A stretch of DNA of 13,960 bases, from positions 1 to 13,960 of the forward strand of contig JAZSLY010000090.1 in assembly GCA_045535585.1 (NCBI GenBank), given 5' to 3'. Position 1 is the stretch's first letter; each line of letters starts with the position of its first letter. The notes under the pieces were generated by a model. That model saw only the letters and a list, made by a program, of their open reading frames with translations. It ran no database searches and was not told where the DNA came from. Positions 1 to 6,354 of this stretch are shown here, in pieces. The position numbers and the translations under genes were made by a program. Origin of the DNA: RGIG6353 sp045535585 (GTDB taxonomy: Bacteria > Bacillota > Clostridia > Oscillospirales > SIG627).

Positions 1-102
1 CTATGCAAAAATCTTTAGAATAGCCTTAAATGTTTTTCTTTTTTGTTTTTGACGCTCACGACTTTTTTAACATCTCCTTATTTGTTTTGTGCTTTGCACT
101 AT
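1..102. other. Window edge, no supportable gene
   Basis: Low-complexity A/T-rich sequence downstream of the minus-strand gene ending at 103. On the minus strand an AAGGAG stretch is followed only by reading frames that stop within a few codons. I see no gene, terminator with a good T-tract, or RNA gene here. Confidence 0.5.
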
Positions 103-498
103 TTACAGCATATCTATCAACAAGAATATATATTCAAGGAAGAAGAGTACCACGATGGGAAAAAGTATGCAGAGCAGTATTTTTGAATAATAGATACGGC
201 GTGCAAGCGATAGGGAGAGGGGATTCCAATGGAGGTTTTCGCCCTCGTTTTCTGCAGTTCCGTTCTTTATTTTCTTGTAGAAATCCTTCTCATAATCGCC
301 CTCGACTATGGTGGTGGAGGCGCCGTTGACAAGGAAAAACGCTCCTGCGGTAACGGTGCCTATAACGATATAGGACACGGAAACTATCTTTTGCAGAGTC
401 ATATCCTGCAGGACGATGGGCATAGCGTATATAAGAGAGAAAATAAAAAACGATATAATAAGATAAAGCACGGTGCGCTTCGGGGAAAGGTATTTCAT
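103..498 (-). CDS. Small three-helix membrane protein of unknown function
   Basis: 131 residues, not recognised as a known family. Three hydrophobic segments are visible at about residues 9-29, 38-60 and 104-130. Between the second and third lies a charged, probably cytoplasmic or exposed loop (about 66-100), rich in Lys, Glu and Asn. The start chosen is the ATG at 498, because AAAGGAG sits six bases upstream; the frame is open for 13 more codons to an ATG at 537, but that one lacks such a site and lies just at the -10 element. The gene is divergent from minD and has its own promoter (528-556). Function cannot be given; the shape suggests a small integral membrane protein. The call as a real gene rests on the start signals and the coherent transmembrane pattern. 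Confidence 0.75.
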   Translation of the reverse strand: MKYLSPKRTVLYLIISFFIFSLIYAMPIVLQDMTLQKIVSVSYIVIGTVTAGAFFLVNGASTTIVEGDYEKDFYKKIKNGTAENEGENLHWNPLSLSLARRIYYSKILLCILFPIVVLFFLEYIFLLIDML

Positions 499-527
499 AC
501 GGGGCTCCTTTGGTTTTGTTCCCGTAT

Positions 528-556
528 ATTCTACCAAATACTTTCGGAAAGTTCAA
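528..556 (-). promoter_or_regulatory. Sigma-A-type promoter for the membrane protein gene
   Basis: On the minus strand TTGAAC (551-556) and TAGAAT (528-533) are separated by exactly 17 bases. This lies 30 bases upstream of the ATG at 498, giving a short leader. Confidence 0.65.
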
Positions 557-606
557 GTACAAACGGTGAATTTTTCATAAACTTACGGTGCCTTCCCACT
601 TGATTT

Positions 607-635
607 TTGACAAGTAATGTGGTATTATATATATT
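607..635 (+). promoter_or_regulatory. Sigma-A-type promoter of the minD-hisS-aspS operon
   Basis: TTGACA (607-612), a 17-base spacer and TATATT (630-635), 25 bases upstream of the minD start. The -35 TTG also begins the longest open frame, which is why that upstream TTG is not a credible start codon. Confidence 0.8.
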
Positions 636-660
636 AAGAAAGTATACAGAGGTGAAAAGC

Positions 661-1452
661 GTGGGTAAAATTATAATGGTTTCCTCACTTAAAGGCGGAG
701 TCGGCAAGACTACCGTCACAGCCGCCCTCGCTTATTCTCTGGCAAAAAAGGGGCATACCACCCTTGCGGTGGATATGGACTTTGGCGTCAGGAGTCTGGA
801 TATCGCTCTGGGACACGAGAATTCTGCGTCGCCAAGCTGTTGGGACGTTATGATGGGTATGGCATCGGTTGGCGTTGCTGCCGAGGGCGACGAGAGGTGC
901 GACAAGCTTTTCTTTATGTCTGCGCCTATGAACGTAAACGCCGAGAATACCCCTGAGCTTACGCAGAAGCTTTTCAATAACTTTCTTCGAAGTGTGAAGC
1001 AGGACTTCGACTACGTCATTCTTGATATGGCGGCAGGCGCGGGACGGCTTCTTGATATGGCGCGGGACAGCGGAGAGGTGACGCTCTCTCTTATTGTCTG
1101 CACGCAGAACGCCGCCTCCGTGAGAGCTGCAGAGAAGCTGGGGGGAGAGCTTTACGGTACGGGCGACGAAAAAATAAGGCTTATTATCAACTCCTTTGAC
1201 CCCTCACTTGTGGGCAAGGGTGACAATATTTCAATCACCGATATAATCAATCATTCCTCCGTGACGCTCCTCGGCGTCGTGCCATACGACAAGAGGGTAG
1301 AGCTTTGTCTCTCCTCGGGCAAGACCGTAGTTGAAGACCGTCGCTCCACGGCAGGACGCGCCGTAGAGAATATCGCAAGGCGCGTTCAGGGAGAAACGGT
1401 GGGTCTTTTAGAGGGCGTTTTACCAAGCCGCAAAAGATATAAGCTATATTAA
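661..1452 (+). CDS. minD: MinD/ParA-type P-loop ATPase (septum-site determining)
   Basis: 263 residues from a GTG start at 661, preceded by AGAGGTGA. The start fits the usual MinD beginning, with the deviant Walker A motif KGGVGKTT at residues 11-18 (signature Lys11, Walker Lys16). The switch I-like region is VDMDFGVRSLD (38-48), and the Walker B-like aspartate lies in VILDMAAG (about 119-126). The C-terminal half keeps the MinD pattern LLGVVPYD (203-210) and a final ENIARRVQGE. MinD ATPases cycle between cytosol and membrane and place division inhibitors away from midcell. The C-terminal tail (about 245-263) is basic and could be the membrane-targeting helix, though it is less clearly amphipathic than in well-known MinD. 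The usual MinD Ser-Pro-Ala-Gly after Walker B is Met-Ala-Ala-Gly here. No minC or minE lies in the window. First gene of the plus-strand operon. A more general ParA/Mrp-like role remains possible. Confidence 0.85.
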   Translation: MGKIIMVSSLKGGVGKTTVTAALAYSLAKKGHTTLAVDMDFGVRSLDIALGHENSASPSCWDVMMGMASVGVAAEGDERCDKLFFMSAPMNVNAENTPELTQKLFNNFLRSVKQDFDYVILDMAAGAGRLLDMARDSGEVTLSLIVCTQNAASVRAAEKLGGELYGTGDEKIRLIINSFDPSLVGKGDNISITDIINHSSVTLLGVVPYDKRVELCLSSGKTVVEDRRSTAGRAVENIARRVQGETVGLLEGVLPSRKRYKLY

Positions 1453-1502
1453 GTTGCTCAAATGCAATTTCAAGGTAAATAAAGACAGAAAGGATATCGT
1501 CT

Positions 1503-1898
1503 ATGCAAATCGCTATAATGGCTAATGAGAAGAAAAAAGAGTTAATGACACAGTTTTGTATCGCATATTGCGGAATACTCAGCAGGCACGAGCTTTGTGC
1601 CACGGGGACTCTTGCCCGCAATATCAGCGAAGCCACGGGGCTTGACATAGAGATGCTCATTATGCTGGAGCACGGAGGTCTGCAACAGATCGCCAATAAG
1701 GTATCCTACAACGAAATCGACCTTCTCCTTTATTTCAGGGACAAGGATGAAAACGATTTTCCGTCCTATGATTCGGAGGAGATATTGCTCCTTTGCGATA
1801 AATACAACGTGCCCTACGCCACCAACATTGCTACCGCCGAGGCGCTTATTATGGCGCTGGAGCGCGGAGACCTTGACTGGCGTATGCTCATTAAATAA
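1503..1898 (+). CDS. Methylglyoxal synthase homologue, probably catalytically degenerate
   Basis: 131 residues that line up without gaps with methylglyoxal synthase (MgsA; dihydroxyacetone phosphate to methylglyoxal plus phosphate) as I recall the Bacillus sequence. Shared landmarks are KKKELM near the N-terminus, ATGT at 33-36, EATGL (43-47), GGxQQI (58-63), YFRD (77-80), PYATNIATAE (104-113) and RGDLDWR (121-127). Active-site positions are eroded: the catalytic Asp of GGDQQ is Leu60, the His of AHDKKK is Asn8 (with Asp to Glu9), the His of PHEPD is Pro87, and the SGP phosphate loop is replaced around 54-56. Asp80, Asp90, Lys12 and Thr34/Thr36 remain. So the fold is recognisable, but normal catalysis is unlikely (inference). 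It lies 50 bases after minD, as mgsA often does in Clostridia min-rodA clusters, and 30 bases before hisS. AAAGGA upstream supports the ATG at 1503. Confidence 0.85.
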   Translation: MQIAIMANEKKKELMTQFCIAYCGILSRHELCATGTLARNISEATGLDIEMLIMLEHGGLQQIANKVSYNEIDLLLYFRDKDENDFPSYDSEEILLLCDKYNVPYATNIATAEALIMALERGDLDWRMLIK

Positions 1899-1928
1899 TA
1901 CATAAAGATACAAGAGGTTTTAGCTGAT

Positions 1929-3182
1929 ATGATACAAAAGCCAAGAGGAACTATTGACATTCTGCCCGACGAGAGCGGTGCGTGGCAGTGGGTTGAGGAC
2001 ACAATAAAGAAAACCGCCGCCCTTTACGGATATAACGAGATAAGACTTCCTACCATAGAGTCAAGCGAGCTCTATAAGAGGGGAGTGGGCGAGACCAGCG
2101 ACGTCGTTCAAAAGGAGATGTATACCTTTGAGGACAACGACAGAAGAAGCATTACCCTGCGCCCCGAGGGCACGGCAGGCGTGGTGCGCAGCGTTATCGA
2201 GAACTCTCTCGGTCAGGGTGCGCTTCCCCTTCCGCTTTATTACCTTATCTCCTGCTTCCGCTACGAGAAGCCCGAGGCAGGCCGTTCAAGAGAATTCTAC
2301 CAGTTCGGTGTGGAGCTTTTCGGAGCTACCAGCCCTGCGGCAGATGCCAACGTCATCAGCCTCGGTAACGATATTTTCAAAAATCTGGGCATTGACGTAA
2401 GCCTTGAAATAAACTCTATCGGCTGTCGTCATTGCCGTCCAAAATACCACAAGGCGCTCCACGACTATTTCGATGCAAGACGAGACGAGCTTTGTGAGAC
2501 CTGCCTTGACAGACTTAACAAAAATCCCTTGAGAATACTTGACTGTAAGAGTCCCGTCTGCTCCGAGATTGCCGAGGGAGCTCCAAAGACGGTGGACTAC
2601 CTTTGTCCCGAGTGTCAGGAGCATCTTGATACCCTCAAGCGCTACCTTGACAGAGCGGGAATTAAATACACTATCAATCCCAAAATAGTCAGGGGTCTTG
2701 ACTACTATCAGAGAACGGTTTTCGAGTTCGTGTCGGAGGATATCGGCTCTAAGAGCACTATCTGCGGTGGAGGCAGATACGACGGACTCGTGGAGGAGCT
2801 TGGCGGACCTCAGCTTTCGGGCATCGGCTTTGCTATGGGTCTTACCCGTGTAATGCTTGCCCTTAAAGCAAAGGGCGCACTCCCTGACAGAAGGAATACC
2901 CCCTCCCTTTATATCGCATCTATGGGTGACGAAGCAAGGCTGAAGAGCTTTGAAATATCCCTCGCCCTTAAAAAGTACGGGGTGAACGCCTCCTTTGATC
3001 AGGTGGGAAGAAGCCTTAAAGCCCAAATGAAATACGCTGACAAGCTGGGCGCTCCCTATTCAATGGTAATCGGCGACAGCGAAATTGAAAACGGCGTCGC
3101 TACCCTGAAGAATATGGAAACGGGCGAGAGCGTGGAGGTAAGTCTCACCGACGCTGAATCCCTGTCTGAAAAAGTAAAATAA
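1929..3182 (+). CDS. hisS: Histidyl-tRNA synthetase
   Basis: 417 residues, the usual length for a bacterial class II histidyl-tRNA synthetase, which charges tRNA-His using ATP in the cytosol. Visible motifs are the N-terminal PRGTIDILP (5-13), motif 2 beginning FRYEKPEAGRSREF (110-123), the histidine-binding signature RGLDYY (255-260) followed by GGGRYDGL (280-287), and motif 3 GIGFAMGLTRV (298-308). Four cysteine pairs in the middle insert (Cys166/169, 189/192, 206/211, 226/229) resemble the Cys-rich insertion of Clostridia enzymes. The C-terminal anticodon-binding domain covers roughly 325-417. The start ATG at 1929 has AGAGG upstream at a rather long spacing. No T-box or other leader is seen; the gene sits inside the minD operon, 43 bases before aspS. 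The hisS-aspS pair is common in Firmicutes. Confidence 0.97.
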   Translation: MIQKPRGTIDILPDESGAWQWVEDTIKKTAALYGYNEIRLPTIESSELYKRGVGETSDVVQKEMYTFEDNDRRSITLRPEGTAGVVRSVIENSLGQGALPLPLYYLISCFRYEKPEAGRSREFYQFGVELFGATSPAADANVISLGNDIFKNLGIDVSLEINSIGCRHCRPKYHKALHDYFDARRDELCETCLDRLNKNPLRILDCKSPVCSEIAEGAPKTVDYLCPECQEHLDTLKRYLDRAGIKYTINPKIVRGLDYYQRTVFEFVSEDIGSKSTICGGGRYDGLVEELGGPQLSGIGFAMGLTRVMLALKAKGALPDRRNTPSLYIASMGDEARLKSFEISLALKKYGVNASFDQVGRSLKAQMKYADKLGAPYSMVIGDSEIENGVATLKNMETGESVEVSLTDAESLSEKVK

Positions 3183-3225
3183 AGCAAAATTTAATAGCGG
3201 ACTGTTCTGCTATAAAGGAGTTATT

Positions 3226-4980
3226 ATGTATAGAACTAAATACTGTGCCCAGTTTTCCGCAGAGGATGCAGGCACAAGAGCAAAGGTATGCGGATGGGTA
3301 CAGAAGCAGAGAGACCTCGGCACTCTGATATTCATTGATTTGAGGGACAGAACGGGCGTAATTCAGCTCGCCTTCGACGACGCAACCGACCGTGAGGTTT
3401 TTGAAAAGGCGTTCTCTGCCCGTGCAGAATACGTTCTTGCGGCAGAGGGTGAAATAAGACTCAGGGGAGAGGGAGCAGTTAACCCCAACATCCCCACGGG
3501 TGAGGTTGAGCTCTACGTTGACAAGCTTGAGGTGCTCTCAATTGCCCAGACCCCTCCCTTCGAGATAAAGGACGAAACCGACGTCAAGGAGGAGTTGAGG
3601 CTCAAGTACAGATATCTTGACCTGAGACGCGCGCCTCTCCAGAAAAATCTCCTTGTTCGTTCACAGATAGCAAGACACGCAAGAGAGTATTTCGAGGATA
3701 ACGGATTTATCGAAATCGAGACTCCCGTGCTTATCAAATCTACTCCCGAGGGTGCTCGTGACTACCTCGTTCCCAGCCGTGTTCATCAGGGCTCATTCTA
3801 TGCACTTCCCCAGTCACCTCAGCTCTATAAGCAGCTTTTGATGCTTTCGGGCTTCGACAGATATATCCAGATTGCAAAGTGCTTCCGTGACGAAGACTTG
3901 AGAGCCGACCGTCAGCCCGAGTTCACACAGATCGACCTTGAAATGTCCTTCGTTGACGAAAACGATATTATGACGATGGTAGAGGGCTTTATCGCCACTC
4001 TCTTCAAGAAAATTCTTGACGTTGATATTCCTCTTCCTCTCCGCCGTATGTCCTGGGACGAGGCTATGAGCAGATACGGCTCGGACAAGCCCGACCTTCG
4101 CTTCGGCTTCGAGATTTGCGATATCTCCAGCGTCCTGAAGGACACCGAATTCAAGGTGTTCTCGTCGGCTATCGCCGAGGGCGGTTCGGTAAGAGCTATC
4201 AACATCAAGGGCGGTGCATCCTTCTCCCGCAAGGAGATTGATAAGCTTGCCGACTTTGTAAAGACCTATCGTGCAAAGGGACTTGCCTGGTCCAAGTGGG
4301 GCGAGGAGCAGTCCTCATCATTTGCAAAATTCCTCAGCGAAGAGGAGCTTCGTTCGGTTTACGGACTTACGGGCTTTGCCGAGGGCGACCTCTTGCTCGT
4401 TGTTGCAGACAGTAAGAACAAGGTGGTGTTCGACTCCCTTGGCGCTCTCAGATGCGAGGTTGCCGAGAAGCTTGGACTTCGCCGTCGTGACGACTTCAAT
4501 TTCCTCTGGGTTACCGACTTCCCGATGTTCGAGTACAGCGAGGAGGACGACAGATACGTTGCTATGCATCATCCCTTCACCGCACCCAGAGAAGAGGATA
4601 TAGAGTACCTCGGTAACGCACCCGAAAAGGTTTACGCCCGTGCCTACGATATCGTTCTCAACGGTACGGAGCTTGGCGGAGGCTCGGTCAGAATTCACCG
4701 TCAGGACCTTCAGTCCAAGGTGTTCGATGCTCTCGGACTTACCAAGGAGGACGCAGACGCAAAGTTCGGCTTCCTGCTTGAAGCCTTCAAGTACGGTGCT
4801 CCCCCTCATGCAGGTCTTGCCTTCGGTCTCGACCGTCTCGTAAGCCTTATGCTCGGACTTGACGCTATCCGTGATACTATCGCATTCCCCAAGGTGCAGA
4901 ACGCATCCGAGCTGATGACTCAATGTCCCTCCGAGGTTCCCGAAAAGGCACTGGAGGAGCTTGGTATCAAGGTTAAGTAA
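3226..4980 (+). CDS. aspS: Aspartyl-tRNA synthetase, bacterial type
   Basis: 584 residues, matching full-length bacterial AspRS, a class II synthetase charging tRNA-Asp. An N-terminal OB-fold anticodon-binding domain spans about 1-105 (GWVQKQRDLGTLIFIDLRD). The catalytic core has motif 2 with FRDEDLRADRQPEF (220-233) and continues QIDLEMSF. The bacterial GAD insert lies roughly at 290-420. Motif 3, GLAFGLDRLVSL, is at about 530-541, near the C-terminus. The Leu in RDLG of the anticodon domain resembles discriminating enzymes such as that of E. coli rather than non-discriminating ones with His there; that is an inference from one position. AAAGGAG lies upstream of the ATG. The gene follows hisS by 43 bases and precedes the zinc-ribbon gene by 61. 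No obvious strong terminator separates it from the next gene. Confidence 0.97.
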   Translation: MYRTKYCAQFSAEDAGTRAKVCGWVQKQRDLGTLIFIDLRDRTGVIQLAFDDATDREVFEKAFSARAEYVLAAEGEIRLRGEGAVNPNIPTGEVELYVDKLEVLSIAQTPPFEIKDETDVKEELRLKYRYLDLRRAPLQKNLLVRSQIARHAREYFEDNGFIEIETPVLIKSTPEGARDYLVPSRVHQGSFYALPQSPQLYKQLLMLSGFDRYIQIAKCFRDEDLRADRQPEFTQIDLEMSFVDENDIMTMVEGFIATLFKKILDVDIPLPLRRMSWDEAMSRYGSDKPDLRFGFEICDISSVLKDTEFKVFSSAIAEGGSVRAINIKGGASFSRKEIDKLADFVKTYRAKGLAWSKWGEEQSSSFAKFLSEEELRSVYGLTGFAEGDLLLVVADSKNKVVFDSLGALRCEVAEKLGLRRRDDFNFLWVTDFPMFEYSEEDDRYVAMHHPFTAPREEDIEYLGNAPEKVYARAYDIVLNGTELGGGSVRIHRQDLQSKVFDALGLTKEDADAKFGFLLEAFKYGAPPHAGLAFGLDRLVSLMLGLDAIRDTIAFPKVQNASELMTQCPSEVPEKALEELGIKVK

Positions 4981-5041
4981 ACAAAGACGGGACGTCTTAA
5001 TATAATACAATAAAAAATATTTTAGAAAAGGAGAGAGAATT

Positions 5042-5458
5042 ATGTCATTTTTTGATGATTTGGGTAAAAAGGTAAGCCGCGCGACCCAGACTGTTACTCA
5101 AAAGGGAAAAGAGCTTGCGGAAATCACAAAGCTCAATTTCTCCGTTTCCGAGGAGGAAAAGAAGATTGACGATAATTACACCAAGATCGGCAAGCTTTTC
5201 GTCCAGAAGATAGGTGACAGAAGCGAGGGAGAATTTCTTCCCCTTGTAAACGAAATCAAGGCTTCGGAAGAAAAGATTGCTCAGCTTAAGGCACAGATAA
5301 ACGCTATCCGCGGTACTGCTACCTGCGAAAAATGCGGTGCGGCGCTGACCGACGGTGCTGTTTTCTGCACGGGCTGCGGCGCGAAGGTCAAGCCTGACGA
5401 AGACGGCGAAGCAAAAGACGAAGCAAAAGACAATGAAGAAACAAAAGACCAACAGTAA
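5042..5458 (+). CDS. Coiled-coil protein with C-terminal zinc ribbon
   Basis: 138 residues. The first 90 are predicted helical and charged (KGKELAEITKLN, then EEKIAQLKAQINAIR), fitting an amphipathic or coiled-coil segment. Residues 95-112 form a zinc ribbon, CEKCGAAL followed by FCTGCGAKV, with ligands Cys95, Cys98, Cys109 and Cys112. A disordered tail rich in Glu, Asp and Lys contains the short repeat KDEAKD/NEETKD. There is no signal peptide, so it is probably cytoplasmic. Proteins of this shape are common in Clostridia and usually have no assigned function; I do not know what this one does. AAGGAGAG upstream supports the ATG at 5042. It is 61 bases after aspS and 14 bases before a membrane protein gene, which suggests translation from the same message and possibly a joint role. 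Confidence 0.8.
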   Translation: MSFFDDLGKKVSRATQTVTQKGKELAEITKLNFSVSEEEKKIDDNYTKIGKLFVQKIGDRSEGEFLPLVNEIKASEEKIAQLKAQINAIRGTATCEKCGAALTDGAVFCTGCGAKVKPDEDGEAKDEAKDNEETKDQQ

Positions 5459-5472
5459 GAAAGGAAAAAACT

Positions 5473-5892
5473 ATGAAAACTAAACTCGGTATCTCAACAG
5501 GACTTATGGCGGCACTTGTGTGCTTTGTAGCATTATTCAACGGACTCGGTATGGCTTTCCTGCTTCTTGCAGGCTACGTTCTCCTTTGCGAGAGTGACGA
5601 GTGGCTGAAATATATCACCGTTAAGGTGCTTCTTTTCATCATCGCAATCGGCGCCGCTTCGGTTGTATTGGGCTTTATTCCCTCGATTATCAGCCTTATC
5701 AACAATATTATCAGCATCTTCAACGGCAGCTACTTCGGCATCGAATGGCTGACAGACATCATTTACTTCCTCCAGAACGCACTCTCACTCTGTGAGAACG
5801 TCGTTCTCGTGCTTCTCGGCGTTAAGGCTGTGAGCAAGTCAACCTTGAAGATTCCGTTTGTTGACGATTTAGCAAACAGCATAATCAAGTAG
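5473..5892 (+). CDS. Hydrophobic membrane protein of unknown function
   Basis: 139 residues, largely hydrophobic. Likely membrane segments are at about 8-39 (possibly two short passes), 48-82 and 95-118. The C-terminal 20 residues are more polar (STLKIPFVDDLANSIIK). No known motif or catalytic residue is visible and I do not recognise the family. AGAAAGGA precedes the ATG. It starts 14 bases after the zinc-ribbon gene and is the last gene of the run that begins with minD. After it comes a 462-base non-coding gap. A paired action with the zinc-ribbon protein at the membrane is only a guess from adjacency. Confidence 0.75.
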   Translation: MKTKLGISTGLMAALVCFVALFNGLGMAFLLLAGYVLLCESDEWLKYITVKVLLFIIAIGAASVVLGFIPSIISLINNIISIFNGSYFGIEWLTDIIYFLQNALSLCENVVLVLLGVKAVSKSTLKIPFVDDLANSIIK

Positions 5893-5905
5893 GCTAGTTA
5901 AAATT
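5892..5905. repeat. 14-bp direct repeat, left copy
   Basis: GGCTAGTTAAAATT, identical to 6210-6223. The two copies bracket a 304-base segment, which looks like a duplication at the borders of an insertion or deletion event. The copy begins at the last base of the preceding gene's stop codon. Confidence 0.6.
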
Positions 5906-5980
5906 GGTGAGAACGAAAAAATATGTAGTATATTATTTTGCTACGGAACAAGCTTGTTTCAAAGCAGAGTTTATATGTAA

Positions 5981-6004
5981 GTAAAATTTGAAAACAAATT
6001 TTAC
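5981..6004. other. Perfect 10-bp hairpin
   Basis: GTAAAATTTG, loop AAAA, CAAATTTTAC. A T-rich stretch follows only after about ten bases, so it is a weak terminator at best. Confidence 0.45.
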
Positions 6005-6209
6005 GGGTTTATAATTTTTTCTTTTGCCAAACCTCGCTACTACGATAAGCTTTATCCTCGCATAATGCTCGGATTCGCTTCCTGTATGGCTTGAATTTTT
6101 GCTCGTTTCGCTTTGCTTCACGGCAAAAATCCCCCGCTCATGCCCGTTACAATCGTACGGCGACGAGCTTCGGTTTGACAAATCTCCCCGAATTTTTCCG
6201 TCGCCCTCG

Positions 6210-6223
6210 GGCTAGTTAAAATT
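6210..6223. repeat. 14-bp direct repeat, right copy
   Basis: Exact second copy of 5892-5905 (GGCTAGTTAAAATT). A 14-base exact match within about 330 bases is unlikely by chance even in A/T-rich sequence. Confidence 0.6.
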
Positions 6224-6245
6224 AAAGGCAAAATATCAAAAAGCT

Positions 6246-6268
6246 TTTAGCGGATTTTCCGCTAAACT
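6246..6268. repeat. Stem-loop repeat, left copy
   Basis: A 23-base sequence identical to 7661-7683. It forms a 9-bp stem (TTTAGCGGA/TCCGCTAAA) with a TTT loop. It is flanked by imperfect complementary AAAATTAAAGG and CCTTAATTTT, which could extend the structure. The right copy is the core of the terminator of the gene at 6355-7647. Confidence 0.7.
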
Positions 6269-6305
6269 ACCTTAATTTTATATTCAGCATTCAGCACTAA
6301 CAAAA

Positions 6306-6344
6306 TAAAAAGGCTGTAAACTCTTACGGTTTACAGCCTTTTTA
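6306..6344. terminator. Perfect 16-bp intrinsic terminator hairpin, likely bidirectional
   Basis: A-tract, stem GGCTGTAAAC/GTTTACAGCC, seven-base loop, then TTTTT. Counting the A/T flanks, the stem is 16 bp without mismatch. It probably ends the transcript that began at minD. It is remarkable for ending only ten bases before the ATG of the next gene. Confidence 0.85.
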
Positions 6345-6354
6345 AGAGGTAAAT

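Larger units (their letters stand above)
5893..6354. other. 462-base gap with hairpins and short repeats
   Basis: No convincing gene. It holds the palindrome AACAAGCTTGTT (5947-5958), a perfect 10-bp stem hairpin at 5981-6004, a 14-bp direct repeat at both ends of 5892-6223, a second hairpin at 6246-6266, the tandem TTCAGCA pair near 6284, and a terminator hairpin at 6306-6344. A minus-strand frame (5933-6181) is open for 82 codons but begins with TTG and has no clear promoter. I treat it as a remnant or dispersed repeat. No sigma-A promoter for the downstream gene could be found with confidence. Confidence 0.5.

Noticed and set aside
30..603. Plus-strand open frames over the first membrane gene
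   Set aside because: They overlap a minus-strand gene that has a promoter, Shine-Dalgarno and coherent membrane helices; their own translations look random.
607..660. TTG start for minD at 607
   Set aside because: That TTG is the first half of the -35 element TTGACA; GTG at 661 has a Shine-Dalgarno and matches the usual MinD N-terminus.
2286..3026. 246-codon minus-strand open frame inside hisS
   Set aside because: Antisense shadow of a clear synthetase gene; no ribosome binding site or recognisable protein.
4318..5010. 230-codon minus-strand open frame inside aspS
   Set aside because: Shadow of aspS caused by its codon pattern; no independent support.
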